A stretch of DNA of 64,000 bases from the NCBI GenBank assembly GCA_030686995.1, contig CM060697.1, forward strand, positions 105,709,272 to 105,773,271. Reading direction: 5' to 3'. The DNA is from Artemisia argyi (Eukaryota > Streptophyta > Magnoliopsida > Asterales > Asteraceae). This document shows, piece after piece, positions 13,000 through 25,087 of this stretch (its first letter is position 1; the number at the start of each line of letters is the position of its first letter). Under the pieces are notes generated by a model, which had not been told where the DNA came from, did not search any database, and saw only the letters and a program-made list of their open reading frames with translations. The translations under genes were made by a program, and so were the position numbers.

Positions 13000-14379
13000 G
13001 GTTGAACGTTGCACAGTGCAAAGAAAAAAAAAAGAACTACACGATAAACACACACACCGAAAGCTTCAATGATGTCTCATCGAGCATGTTTGGCAACAAC
13101 AATAATGGGAACAAATTCAACAGAATAGGAATAATTAGTTTCGTTATAAGTTGGTGTATTTTATTTCGTATCGTTTTTTTAACATTATTTTTAGTTGTGA
13201 GTAATATTTATCGTGTTGTATTTTATTTTAAGTATTAATGAAATGAATTAGTTTATTTAATGAAATGAATAAAAAAAATAAAGGTGTAAGTGGTGGCCAT
13301 AAATGAGTAAGTTGATGTTAGTTGTGAGTGAGGAGAGAGTTAGTTGTGAAGAGGTGATGAGGAGAGGGTTAGTGGGTGTGGTCTTGCCGTTGGACTTCGT
13401 CGTCTGACGTGGAGCTCGCCATGGTACCACCTCCCCCTCGTTGCAGCTCGTCGTTGCTTCCTTCCTCGTGCAGACAACGAAAGTAATACTCTAACATTTG
13501 CAGCTTTTATTTTTTTTTATTGTTTTTGTTGTGAAGGTTGGGGTTGGTTGTGAGTGAATAAAAAAATAAAGGTGTAAATGACGGGCCTCAAATAAGTAAG
13601 TTGAGGTTAGTTATGAGCGAGGAGGGGTTAGTTGTGAAGAGATGTTGGGTGATGTGACACCCGTGGGCCCCAAATGAGGAAGTGAATTCTGATCACTCCT
13701 CTAAGCACCAAGAACACATCATCAACAACTACAACAATAACAAGGTAAACACAACAACAATAATACAATGACAACAACACAACAACAACCTATGTACAAA
13801 AAAGTCGCAAGATATGAACATCATACCTTCTGGCATTTTTATTTCTCGCAAGGTCTTCGCGAGTCTTGGAAAAAAATAGGTATTTTGGTAGTTTCTTTCT
13901 GAAAGATGGGTATTTTATGAAAAGTATTTATGTCATTTTTTTCCTTTTTATTATCGTGGACCTGGGTTGTTTTGCTCTTAAATGTAATTAGCAACAAAAG
14001 TCTTTCAAGTTGGTTGTAATTAATCAGTCTAAAACCAATCGCTATAGCTAAGATATAGATATAGCTTTCATATTTTGAAATTTTAGGAAAATCTAGAACA
14101 TGTTGAAAATAGCCAAGTGCATATACTTTGTTAAATGAGAGAAGATCAAGAACTATTTATTACTAGAGACCTTCTTATGTCATTGACTAGATTGTCTACG
14201 TACTATATAGCAATACAACTGGAATTTATATCAAGCAAATTTTATTTGTTAAATGAGAGAAGATCAAGAACTAGAATATTTTTCCGTGCCCTAATTATAG
14301 AGTTTTGTATCACGCAACATAAATTGCTTTGAAATAGCTACCATTCTTGTTGACGAGTTATGAGGGAATCCTCTAAATC
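13000..14379. other. Intergenic stretch with a diverged direct repeat
   Basis: Two related blocks, about 13270-13400 and 13555-13680, share AAATAAAGGTGTAA..TG..GGCC, TGAGTAAGTTGA and TTAGTTGTGAAGAG. They could be subterminal repeats of the Harbinger element upstream, but no clear ends were found. ACAACA-rich simple sequence occupies about 13725-13790. No gene is supported. The part next to 14379 is the transporter's 3' flank. Confidence 0.45.
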
Positions 14380-16999
14380 TCATTGTGGTTTAAAGAACTT
14401 AAGGTCAACACCGGAGTCGATAATACTATAAAGCCCTCCTATGACCACAAGAACACTTAACCCCATTCCGAAAACACCTAGTCCCCAATTTAACCACCAT
14501 TCAAGACTATAAACTTGTGGTTTCTTGATTTTTAGCCACATGAAACATGGATACGCCAATGTCACAGGCAAAGCAATTCCTCCTACTAAACCGGCTACTG
14601 CGTCCAAGAAAGGAAAGGCAACTGCGAATAAGAAGCACACAAATCCAAATGAGCCTCGAATGACCACCCTGAGCCACCATGGGCACGGCTTCTTAAACCG
14701 TACTACATAAATTGACTCCATCTCATCAAAAGTTGGCATCGCGTATATTTGAAATGAAGTAAGACTATTGATGATTACAAGTAAGCATGCTAGCCCTTTG
14801 ATAGACTTGGATAGATCTTGTGCGTGGAACATGAGCAATGCGGTCAACATCCCCGTTGAAGGAATCTATGAAATGCAAATGATTATACTGTTAAAACTTA
14901 TCTTATGTAAAAAAGAATATGTATAGTTATGAACTTACTAGATTGCCATAAGCCCAAAAGCCGCCGATAGAAAGGGGGAACACACACATAGCTATAAGAG
15001 TATAAGAAGCTTTAACACCCTTCCACATTGGAATTGTCGATGGATGCTTCTCATTCGAAGGCATTGTTGCCTGCATTTAAATATATATGTCTCCAATTTA
15101 TATCAGGTAACGAACTCTGTGAAAGCAGACTAGCAATAAAACAGAAGCATCCTAAACAAAAATTCATTTACCTGTATTTCAAGTATAAGATTGTGACCTT
15201 TAAATGCGAAAACAATAATACCAAGGGCATTGAAATTGTTGAAAACCTTAGAAACATGTGATTTAGCCTTTATTGGATTATAGGATACATTCGACAATCT
15301 ATCCTCAGCCACGGATGCAATCCATATTGTTGTGCAATACCCGACAGCTGTAATTGCGCCCACCAAAGAGATCCCAGCTATCGAGTTCATGTTGGGCAAT
15401 TGAGAAAGGAGAACTATTGCACATGTGAACACTAAGTACCACTCCGTTGCTGTCAGTGTATTTGCTTTGCATGATGAATCACAAACAATCTGGAAGAAGA
15501 CCCTCGACGTTGATCCACCAGTTATTATTAGAGCTACACAAGTGCCCGCAGATAGATACACTATTGGAAATTTGGTTAAAAAGTTCCCCAATCTTTCTCC
15601 TGAGATATGTACATTGTTAATTAACATGATCATTAGTCTTGTTGCGAAGAAATACAACATAATTCAAAAGAAAACAATGCTTTTAGAAAGGGTTAGCGTA
15701 AAACATTTTTTTACAATTTAAGTTGACCATTTATTTGCTTAAGTCAAGAGTGTAACATAGCTTACCAAAGGCTGCATTTGCTAATTGCATATATCTGCTG
15801 TACCGGATGCCAGTTTCAGTTGATTCATGGAGATTTATTAGCAAGAACAAGGTGTAGAATTGCCATATGAATGCACAAACCAACGATATGATACCCCATG
15901 CCCTATAACAAAGATGTATAGTTTTATTACCTTTTCACGTATGTTATGAATCTATGTTATATACATACAACCTGCATACTTAAATAACTTCGAGTTAATT
16001 CGATTTAACCTCAAACAATACGTTATGGACATAAATGGATAGTACATGACAGCAAAAGAATCATATGGTTTGAGGGTAGATCTTAATTAAGATTTAATCT
16101 TTGTGAATCTAGTCCATGTTTTATTAACAAGGTATGTATTGGTTCAGCACATGAGGCTTGATCTTACGATAATAAATATGATCAAAAACGCAAGTGTAAA
16201 ACTATAGAGTAAACTGTATTTTCTCATCCAAAATAAAATATAAAATCAGGTCTAAGTTTTCTTCCATGAATTTTCTTACTTTGCTTGTAATGCACCGAGG
16301 CTAACTGACAAAGCAATTTTGGTGTGACGATATCTAGCTAGTTTATGTTTTTGGTGTGTATCATGTATGTAAATCACTTTAAAGTTAGCACTATCTTGTT
16401 AATCAAACTTCGCCATCAAAAAATTGAATTTTTAGCTCGGCTACTGCTTACCAACCAAGAAAAATGAATGCGACTGGGAGAATAAGTGCTTCAAATCCAA
16501 TTCCAGAGCAAAGAGTGTGGAAGGCTGCATAGAAAGCATTTCCATTTCTTGATTCTGTAATAGGTAGCCAGGCATCATGTGGATCTAGCTTGGTGAGCCT
16601 TAAGGCCTTTCTAAGAGGGCTAGCTAAAGGTGTCAAGAATTTTGGAGTTAGATTCCTAGACCTAATATAACCAAGTGGTGTTCGGGCTCCACTAGCTGGC
16701 ATGGTGACAGGACGGTCTGGTGTCCCAAGAAAAGGTGACCTAGACATTGATGGTGAGTGCAGTTGTGAAACTGGAGCAGAAAACACTTGTGGAGTGTGTG
16801 AATATGTTTTCTCGTGTCTGGTTATAGTTTTGGTGGTGGTGCGTGGGTGTTGAGGTGTTTGAAAGAATGGTGATCGAGATAAGGAGGGTGACTGGAGTTG
16901 AGAAGGAGGCGCCGATATTGCTGGTGATGACAAGTAAGAAGCTGATGGTGGCTTTGGGGATGACGGGACAGCGACAACTTGATCATCTGACTCACTCAT
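14380..16999 (-). CDS. Lysine/histidine transporter-like amino acid permease (LHT8/AATL1 type)
   Basis: Five exons: 16999-16452, 15902-15766, 15599-15172, 15070-14939 and 14865-14380. All introns are GT-AG and the phases join to a 576-residue protein with no internal stop. Family members are plasma-membrane proton-coupled amino acid carriers of the AAAP superfamily; the substrate of the LHT8 branch is not settled. Hallmarks are DAWLPITESRNGN (about 139-151), then about ten hydrophobic segments including GIGFEALILPVAFIFLGW, LSAGTCVALIITGG, QLPNMNSIAGISLVGA, FAFKGHNLILEIQ, FPLSIGGFWAYGNL and YPCFMWLKIKKP, ending LKFFKPQ. The first ~138 residues are Ser/Pro-rich and cytosolic, with an internal duplication (SQLxSPSxSRSPF at residues 33-45 and 78-90). 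The start ATG (16997-16999) is the first one close to conserved sequence; an upstream in-frame ATG at 17134 gives a hydrophobic non-homologous leader and was not used. Confidence 0.93.
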
Positions 17000-17564
17000 G
17001 CTAGAACTTTGCCTTTGCTTCAGTTCGCTGTTTTTCTTATGTGTCTTTCCGTTTTTTAAACGACGAAGAAGATAGATATCATTAAAGATCAAACATATAC
17101 ACATACATAACGAGATGCTAGAAGTACAAAACATACAAAGCAGTCAGATTTGTATGTTTTTTGATGGTATATAACAACTACTCCTATATTATATTTACAT
17201 AGAAAAAATATGGCTTGACAATTAGTCATGCATAGGTTTAGAGTGTTTTTATTGACCATAAACGTTGGTTCTGAGAAATTAATACACAAGCTAGCTGAGT
17301 AAACATATATTGACACACATACATATAACATTAGTGTTTTTATTAGTTTGAGATATTCGACTATCTTGAATTCTATTCGTTGAAGCATGGTGTGGTAACC
17401 CTTTGTTGAATTATGGTGGCAAGTGAATTAAGGAGCACATTAGCTTGGTCCTTTATTTTATGTAGCCTAAACTTCTTGACGACAGACACAAGAAGGACAT
17501 TGTTATATCTATTTCTGGCACAAGAAGTATACTATTGAAAATCAAGACAAAATTTGAAATGTAG
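17000..17564. promoter_or_regulatory. 5' flank of the transporter gene
   Basis: This AT-rich sequence upstream of the transporter start should hold its promoter and 5' UTR. No single TATA position is convincing. No other gene is visible. Confidence 0.35.
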
Positions 17565-18125
17565 AACTTTTTTTGAACGGCAATATATTAGAAACCAGCA
17601 AGAAAATAGGAGATTAATTGCAAGGAAAAGAAAGAGCATTGTGAGGATTACAAAGCCAATCTAACCAATTCATAGAGACTTTTTCACATCTACTGGAAAT
17701 CCAAGTGAAAGTAAGTTGCTTGACGTAGTTGAGGGTAAGATCTTTGCTAGACTTTTTTTCCCGAATGTGGACTCATTTCTAAACACCAAAGAATCCAAAA
17801 GAGTTGATAGAACAACATCATTAAACACAATTTTGACCTTGGATGATAAGTTAGCACCGTTCGCTACAAAAAGCAAGTCTTGAAGAATATCGATTTTGAT
17901 GTTTCCAATGTTCTACCATTTGAGGATCACCCTCCATGTATGATTAGCAACCACACATTATTTAATAAAAATGTGCTCTTTCGTCTCTAGGTCTTCATCA
18001 CAAACTAGGCAACGAACCGAGTGTAAGTCAGTTTCCCGATAATCTAAGTTCATTCTAGTGAGTTTCTTACTTTCTTTCATTTTCATTCTCCAAGACGCGA
18101 TATTGACTTATCTTGGAGCAAGCCT
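17565..18125 (-). mobile_element. L1-type LINE, 3' fragment of ORF2 with reverse-transcriptase zinc-binding domain
   Basis: Poly-T then GAACGGCAATATATTA at the left end is the reverse complement of a LINE 3' end with a poly(A) tail. On the minus strand the decayed reading frames contain a zf-RVT-like pattern (VRCLVCDEDLET.EHIF, about 18020-17955), then VANHTW and a C-terminal block ANGANLSSKVKIVFNDVVLS (17876-17670 region). Multiple stops and frameshifts are present. The 5' part of the element is missing, as is usual for LINEs. The right boundary is approximate and no target duplication was identified. Confidence 0.65.
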
Positions 18126-18207
18126 GGGTACATCCGTACATATATAAGCTAGAAAATAAGGGATATAAGGCAATGTAACAAATTTGTTCTCATTGCGTAC
18201 TTTTGAG

Positions 18208-18545
18208 TAGGCCTGAGCATCGGGCCGGAACCGATCCCGTCCCGACCCGTCCCGACAAGCCCGATCCCGATTCTGGCCGGAATCTCAAACCGACTCCCGA
18301 TCCCGATTGTGTTCGGTTAGTCGGTATCGGAATCGGTCGGTATCGGTTAGTCGGTATCGGGCCGGAATAGTTTGTTATTGATCGGAATCATCCCGTCCCG
18401 ACCCGTCCCGTCCCGACCCGACTCCCGAGTTCGCCGGAATAGCAAACCGACTCCCGACCCGTTTGCTAGTCGGGATCGGAATCGGGCCGTCGGGTGGTCG
18501 GAATCGGGCCGGTAATCGGGGGTCGGTCGGTAATGCTCACCCTTA
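18208..18545. mobile_element. hAT-like MITE with CCGACC-rich interior
   Basis: The ends TAGGCCTGAGCAT and (inverted) TAAGGGTGAGCAT form terminal inverted repeats. Flanking 8-mers CTTTTGAG (18200-18207) and CTTTAGAG (18546-18553) match at 7 of 8, the target size of hAT elements. The interior is 338 bp of degenerate CCCGA/TCGGG repeats with sharply higher GC than its surroundings. A second member lies at 56528-56820. Confidence 0.7.
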
Positions 18546-18553
18546 CTTTAGAG

Positions 18554-19074
18554 TAATATAATATGACTCAAAACAAATGGAAAGAATTAAAGAAATAGTC
18601 TAAGATAGGATTTTCAGTTGTGTTCAACACTTCCATATTTAATTTGCTGCCTGAGTCTCAATTTCCATCCACACCACGACAGATCGAGATTTCTCGTCGT
18701 AATAGATCAAAGATACAAATTCACACACTCCGTTTTACCCTCCATGCCTTGCATCATATAACCATCCCTGAAGAAAACTCAAGGGAACATTTTCTTTATC
18801 AAGTATTTTTGAACATAAAAAAGATTGACAAAAGTGTTGATGGGTTTGATCAACTAGCTAGATCGATTTTGCAAATTACAGTCTTTTCCCAACCCATGAA
18901 CCTTATCTCCAGTAAGAGATATATTTTACTATTGCCTAGTAGGATCGAACCCTTGTTTATCAACTTATGTTTTAAATTCCAGTTTCTGCTATATAATACA
19001 CACTGCAACAGATTTTCTTAATCAACTTATATTCTAAAGACTAGCCATAAAAGTCAAATCTATCTCTCAAGCCA
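18554..19074. other. Intergenic, nothing recognised
   Basis: An open frame at 18620-19021 has plant-like composition, but I recognise no domain or homologue and no splice context supports it. I treat it as non-coding. Confidence 0.4.
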
Positions 19075-19460
19075 TTATCGATTCGAGAAAATGATATTCA
19101 TAAATGTCAAAGGAAGGAAAGTAAATTTGTGCCATTTAAGTGGTTATTATGTTTTTCGCAAAATTTAATTCACAATATTTTCAAATATAACAAAGTAAAA
19201 AGTCCGTTTTGATTAAGTATGAGATTATTAAATATAACAAAGTAAAAAGTCCGTTTTGATTAAGTATGAGATTATTCAACTTGAAATTGAACTTTTGACG
19301 ACTTTTGTTATCGGTTTCTTATTTTGCGGATACTTTTTCAAGATAGTTTGTTAGACAATAAAGATGGTGGGCAAACAATCAATTTCTACATCACAATATC
19401 TTGTTCCCGTTTACTTGATTATTAACAATCAAAAGTTTAACAACCAAGTAATATGTCTAA

Positions 19461-22400
19461 GAGGTGAGATCTATGCAAAACAAGTATCACTTAAAAAACA
19501 AATAAGCCAATCTCAACCTTCATCCACTTTTCATCTAATGGCTAATATCAAATCAAAAAATAACAAAGGGAGGGCAAAATTGACATTTTAGCTCATTTAA
19601 TATAAAAACCTACTTTTCACCTTTTTTTAAAAAACAACATATCTTGCAAACGGTAAATCTTCAAGCTACGAAAAATATACCATCACGACGAGAAAAAAAT
19701 TATCTTTCTATAGATATGCATTGTTGTATACTTTCGACGAACTTTTTTTTTTCAAAATTTCGTCCAGAAAAATCCCACGGGATTCGTAAAAAATCCCATG
19801 GGATTCGTAAAAAGACGATTATTTTTTCAAAATTTCTGTCTAGAAAAATCTTACTGGATTTGTAAAAATCCCATGGGATTCGTAGAAAAGCGATTTTTTT
19901 TTTTCAAAATTTCCGTCCAGAAAAATCTCACGGGATTCGTAAAAAATCTCATGGGATTCGTAAAAAGACGATTTTTTTTTCAAGATTTCCGTCAAGAAAA
20001 ATCCCTCGGGATTCGTAAAAATCCCATGCGATTCGTAAAAATCCCATGGGATTCGTAAAAAGACGATTTTTTTTTCAAAATTTCCGTCCAGAAAAATCCC
20101 ATGTGATTTGTAAAAAGACGATTTTTTTTCAAAATTTCCGTCTAGAAAAATCCTATGGGATTCGTAGAAATCCCATGGGATTCGTAAAAATCCCATGGGA
20201 TTCTTAAAAAGACGATTTTTTTTTCAAAATTTCCGTCCAAAAAAATCCCACGGGATTCGTAAAGAAATCTCATGGGATTCGTAAAAAGACGATAAATCAC
20301 AAAGGATTCAGTATGAATCCCATGGGATTCTTTGGTGCATCCCATGGGATTCGTAAAAAGACGAATTTTTTTTTTCAAAATTTTCGTCCAGAAAAATCTC
20401 ACGGGATTCGTAAAGAAATCTCACAGGATCCGTAAACAGATGATTTTTTTTTCAAAATTTCTGTCCAGAAAAATCTAATAGGATTCGTAAAAATCCCATG
20501 GGATTCGTAAAAAGACGATTTTTTTTTTCAAAATTTCAATCCAGAAAAATCCCACTGGATTCGTAAAAGGACGATAAATCACAAAGGATTCAGTATGAAT
20601 CCCATGGGATTCTTTGGTGCATCCCATGGGATTCATTGTGAATCCCATGAGATTCTGTAATCCCATGGGATTCTTTGGTGCATCCCATGGGATTCATTAT
20701 GAATCACATGGGATTCTGTATGAAATCACAAGGGATTCATTGTGAATCCCATGGGATTCATTGTGAATCCCATGGGATTCTGTATGAAATCACAAGGGAT
20801 TTATTGTGAATCCCATGGGATTTATTGTGAATCTCATGGGATTATGTATTAATTAATTTTCTCGGGTAACCTTTTTAAACTTTTTAAAGAACATGTTCAT
20901 TGTGAAGCCTATGAGATTATGTCTATTTAAATTTTTTAAAGAACATGTTCATAGATTTAATTATTTTATGTACATGGGATTCGTAAAAAGACGATTTTTT
21001 TTTCAAAATTTCCACAGGATTCATAAAGAATCCCACAGGATTCGTAAAAAGATGATGTTTTTTTTCAAAATTTCCGTCCAGAAAAATTCAATGGGATTCG
21101 TAAAAAGACGAATGTTTTTTTTCAAAATTTCCGTCCAGAAAAATCCCACGGGATTCGTAAAAAGACGATAAATCACAAAGGATTCAATATGAATCACATG
21201 GGATTCTTTGGTGCATCCCATGGGATTCATTTTGAATCCAATGGGATTTTGTATGAATCCCACGGGATTTGTAATAAGACGATTTTTTTTTTCAAAATTC
21301 CCGTCCAGAAAAATCCCACGGGATTCGTAAAAAGACGTTTTTTTTTTTAAATTTCCGTCCATCCCACGGGATTCGTAAAAAGACGACATTTTTTCTTTTT
21401 TTCAAAATTTCCGTCCAGAAAAATCCTACGGGATTCGTAAAAAGACGATTTTTTTTTTCAAAATTTCGATCCAGAAAAATCCTACAGGATTTCGTAAAAA
21501 AATCCTACGGGATTCTTAAAAAAATCCCACGGGATTCATAAAAAATCCTACGGGATTCGTAAAAAAATCCCACAGGATTTTCATTTTGCTTTATATAAAA
21601 TGGAAGTATAAAATCACTTGAGATTTTATTTTTGTTGTGTAATGTTATGAGAAAAATTCTTGTTCACTTTTAATATATCTTGTTTACTTTGAATATATAA
21701 TGTTTGTTACTTATATTTTGTTTGATCTTATGGGTAATCTGTATGAATCTCATGGAATTTTGTATGAATCACAAAGGATTCGTCAAAGAATCACATGATA
21801 TTTTGTGTATCCACTAACTTACATAAACAAATGACATGATGTTGCTTATCTTTTTAGTATATCTTTTTATAACAATACTAGTAGTATACTGTATTTCCAA
21901 AATAACAAGTATATTCTATAAACTTAACCAACCAACCATCCATCCACGAACTCAAACCCGAAACAACAATCCACTTCAATTCCGTAGTAACCAGATAATA
22001 GTAAACAAACATAACCACACCTCCAAATTCACATACTAATCTCAACCCACAACAACACAACCAAAACAAAATTCTACACCAAATTTCATTTCACCGTTTC
22101 AACTCCAAAAAATGTTCAACCCCCTCTTCATCTACCCACACCAAACCACTCCCAAAATATTACTCCGTAATTAATGACGTCAATATCACCACCGTTCCCT
22201 ACCGTATTCAACCACCGTCCAAACCGTCACAAATTCATGACATCCCTCTTGAGTTAACAAGATAATTAAAAAAAAAAGATCCAAGAAAGAACAAAAAACA
22301 ACCAAAAGTAAACTAAATATGGCACACTAATTTATATTTAAACCAAAAGTAAAACAAACCTTTTTAGTATTTGACTTGCTTCAACCGATATATAGGCTGC

Positions 22401-23046
22401 AAACATCACTTGAAATATACTAAAAGAAAAAAAAGAAGATTTATTATATCGGCAATTAAACTAACCGCCATTGAAGATACATCAGTACCAAAAAAAAATA
22501 TATTAATCACTGGACATGGAGCCCAACTTTGTATTCTTCCTTATAAAGAACAAAACCCCACTTACTACATCTTGGTTCTAACTTCTAAGTGATGAAAGGT
22601 CACTAACAATGAGCCTTTTATATTACGATCATTTTAACTCAAATTAATGTTGCAACACAGTGAAAAAACAGAATAATTTATATCAGGTTTGGAATCGATT
22701 GGTTATGCTGTTGACGTGGCGTCATCAGTGATGAGAAGAAAGCAGCTGCTGCTAAATAGTTGATTGAGAATCATTATAAGAATTATTTACAAGCTTGCAG
22801 GGTGGTTTGGGGATCTGAGGATTTGAGAGGGTGGTTTGGGAATCTGAGGATTTGAGAGAGATGAGAGAGACGAGTGTGTGTACAATGTGTGTTTTAGGGG
22901 GTTAGGTAGAAAGTATGAAATGACTAAAATGTTCCCTCAGTATATTTGTTCATTTTAATCTAAACCATTGGATGAAAGAATGATGGATGGTTGAGATCTT
23001 GTTATTTGTTCTTTAGATAAATGTTGTTTCGTATTGAACTTTTCTC
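19461..23046. mobile_element. Mutator-like (MULE) non-autonomous element carrying a satellite
   Basis: The flanking duplication ATATGTCTAA lies at 19451-19460 and 23047-23056 (9-10 bp, the MULE size). The left end (GAGGTGAGATC...) and the reverse complement of the right end (GAGAAAAGTTC...) align over about 100-140 bp, sharing ACAAATAA, ATCTCAACC and TTCATC.AATGG. Copy B of the host LTR (25420-25440) has the uninterrupted site, confirming the insertion. Inside are a ~1.85-kb satellite (19750-21590), a stretch with no recognisable genes (21600-22680), and 22690-22870, which has a doubled GGTGGTTTGGGRATCTGAGGATTTGAGAG motif and might be captured DNA. There is no transposase. Confidence 0.72.
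19750..21590. repeat. ~55-bp satellite built on a perfect palindrome
   Basis: The consensus alternates a spacer (AAAAAGACGATTTTTTTTTC, then AAAATTTCCGTCCAGAAAA) with a core ATCCCATGGGATTCGT. The core is often expanded to GAATCCCATGGGATTC, a perfect 16-bp palindrome, or its GAATCCCACGGGATTC variant. Spacing is irregular; the middle section (20580-20850) consists almost only of core units. Both strands give spurious ORFs because units lack stops in some frames. Confidence 0.9.
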
Positions 23047-23400
23047 ATATGTCTAATAATATGAGTTTACACTTTAGAAGATTATCATATAACACAGTAA
23101 AGTAATATTAAATGTGTTTACTTGATTATTAACTATCAAAAAGTTTAACAACCAAGTAATATTCTAACAATATGAGTTTACACTTTAGAAGATTATCATA
23201 TAACACAGTAAAGTAATTTTAAACGTTTAACTTTATGTTGATATATATCAAAAAAGTATACTTAAGTGTTTGACTAATAACACTTAAGATTGAATGGCAA
23301 TATACGTATGATAATCTCCTCTCGAAACTCAAACACAAACCAAAGTTAGTGTTTGAGTAAAAACTATGTCTAACTAGCAAATTCAAAGATCTGAGACTTA

Positions 23401-23717
23401 GGTGGTGTTTGTATTTTAAAAGGCTCTGAATTTGAATCTGAATCGCACATCTGAATCTGAATCTGAGGCGTAAATGTCTGAATTTGACCGCATTTGAACG
23501 GGAAAAAAAAACTCATGTTTGAACCGCACATTTGCTTGCTTGTGCTAATTTTTTTAGGGGGTTTTCTTTTGTGTCAGCAAGAGGCATTCAAACACCACTC
23601 TCAAGTCTAGACCATTAAGATTTTATTGCCTCTAAACACGTCTGAACGAGAAAAAAAAACAAACGGTCTGAACGACCAAGATGTCTGACCGCGTCTTAAT
23701 GAAAAACAAACACCACC
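23401..23717. mobile_element. Tourist-type MITE (PIF/Harbinger), copy 1
   Basis: Ends GGTGGTGTTTGT and ACAAACACCACC are inverted, and TTA flanks both sides (23398-23400 and 23718-23720). Copy B of the host LTR has a single TTA at the same place (aggacTTAgttcc, about 26190), a direct unoccupied-site proof. The interior is palindromic, with CTGAATCTGAATC and TGACCGC blocks shared with 41176-41571. Confidence 0.85.
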
Positions 23718-24337
23718 TTAGTTCTATTTGGAGGAATATAAGCTCTTAAAAGTGTTAATAACTTTTAATACAAGAGACACATATTCCTACTTTACAACAT
23801 CCTATATATAGGCAAAGGTAATATGAACACCCGTGAGGTAAAATGTATGTGTCAACATTTGATAGGCAAAAGTACACTTTGTACTTTTGCTTCTATTTTC
23901 TAGTATGATACCGGAGATAATTTAAGAAATAGTGTTGACAATTGTTTATACATTTTTACCAACTATAGAACATCTTGACTTTTGAAAGGTACTTTAACCT
24001 TATCTTTACAAGTAGTTTTTCGCATATATATATCAGTGACTAAACATTCTACCAAAATGTCTAAGTCATCAAAATGTCTTCAATTTGTTGAGAAGATATT
24101 CAGGGAGTCAGTGAGTTGTTGTCATCACTCACTGACTCCATCATTCTGATTTTGGTTTTTGTCTTCACTCTCTGAGATTACCTTATGTTGTGATAAGTCT
24201 TTCTTTCAGACTCTGAAGAACTTCTTGAGGATGACTCCATGAATGCTTTCTTAAATTTAGGTGTTTGTTTTTCTACTTAAGTTATTTTTCATTCAAATAT
24301 ATACAACGAATCAGTGGACACTATATTCGTTTAACAA

Positions 24338-25087
24338 TCTCCCTTATTTCGATAGAAAAATTGCCTAAGTGTTTTTCAGTGTAAGTGAGCATATACAACT
24401 TATTCTTACTATTGAATTTAAATTGAAGTTAATACTAGACTGACATTGAGAATTAAAAGACAGATATTATTCAGAGTTACATATTATAAAAGAGGGTTTA
24501 CAACATCTATCTACTCAATCCTCCAAACCCATCAGTTCCAGTTTTGCTTTCTTGGATAAGAAGAGGTGTTCTCTATGTTGAATCAGCTTTTCAAGGATTC
24601 CAACAAGCCTACCTTCTTCAGGAGTCTTGTAAGGAACTGCATTAATCTTGTAGAAGATCAAGGTTGGAGTTTTCACAATCCCAAAATTTGAGACCCTCTT
24701 AAAGGCTTTTTAATCGAAGGCATCCATCAAGAAGATTCCATGTTCTGGTTTTTCAATCACTTGAACATCTTTGAACTTTTCTCCCTGACGTAGAGCCTTG
24801 GTGCAGTGAAGACCCGTTATGAAATTGTTAAGGCTCAAGTTCGGTGGGTTTCTTTCTCTTCTTTAGCACAGTACAGTAGTAGCTAATTTTGTTTGATCCT
24901 GAAGAGTCAGTGGGTTCCTTGGATCAATTTCAAGAGGTTCTTCAACATTCCTTACTTTTTTATATCTGAGCCCAAGAGTTTGAGAAGTTCAGTTGCATTT
25001 GAACCACTTTTCTTCTTTGGAATAGGAAGCATCATATCCCCTTATTTCACACCAAACATGTTCCATTTGAACTCCATGATGGTTTTA
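24338..25087 (-). pseudogene. Internal remnant of the same retrotransposon
   Basis: This lies between the purine tract of LTR copy A and the start of copy B. On the minus strand short frames such as PIPKKKSGSNATELLKLLGS (about 25040-24985) are broken by stops. The position next to the 3' LTR suits a downstream accessory ORF rather than gag or pol, neither of which is visible. Most of the internal domain has been deleted. Function unknown. Confidence 0.4.

Larger units (their letters stand above)
19075..24337 (-). repeat. LTR copy A of a decayed minus-strand retrotransposon, split by a Mutator-like insertion
   Basis: Two blocks, 19085-19460 and 23047-24337, align in order with 25088-26650 (copy B). 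The right edge reads TTTAACA followed by ATCTCCCTT: on the minus strand this is a purine tract AAGGGAGAT abutting TGTTAAA, a standard 3' LTR start. The LTR is interrupted by the Mutator-like element 19461-23046 and a Tourist MITE 23401-23717, both absent from copy B. A local ~118-bp tandem duplication lies at about 23040-23225. Confidence 0.6.

Noticed and set aside
17000..17134. Upstream in-frame ATG extending the transporter N-terminus by 45 residues
   Set aside because: The extension is a hydrophobic then basic leader unlike family members, and is probably 5' UTR.
19798..21389. Several long ORFs on both strands rich in GFVKRR/NPMGF
   Set aside because: They are translations of the 55-bp satellite; frames stay open because the unit lacks stops.
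19750..21590. Regular repeats resembling a CRISPR array
   Set aside because: The intervening sequence is itself repeated, the context is a plant nuclear genome, and there are no cas genes.
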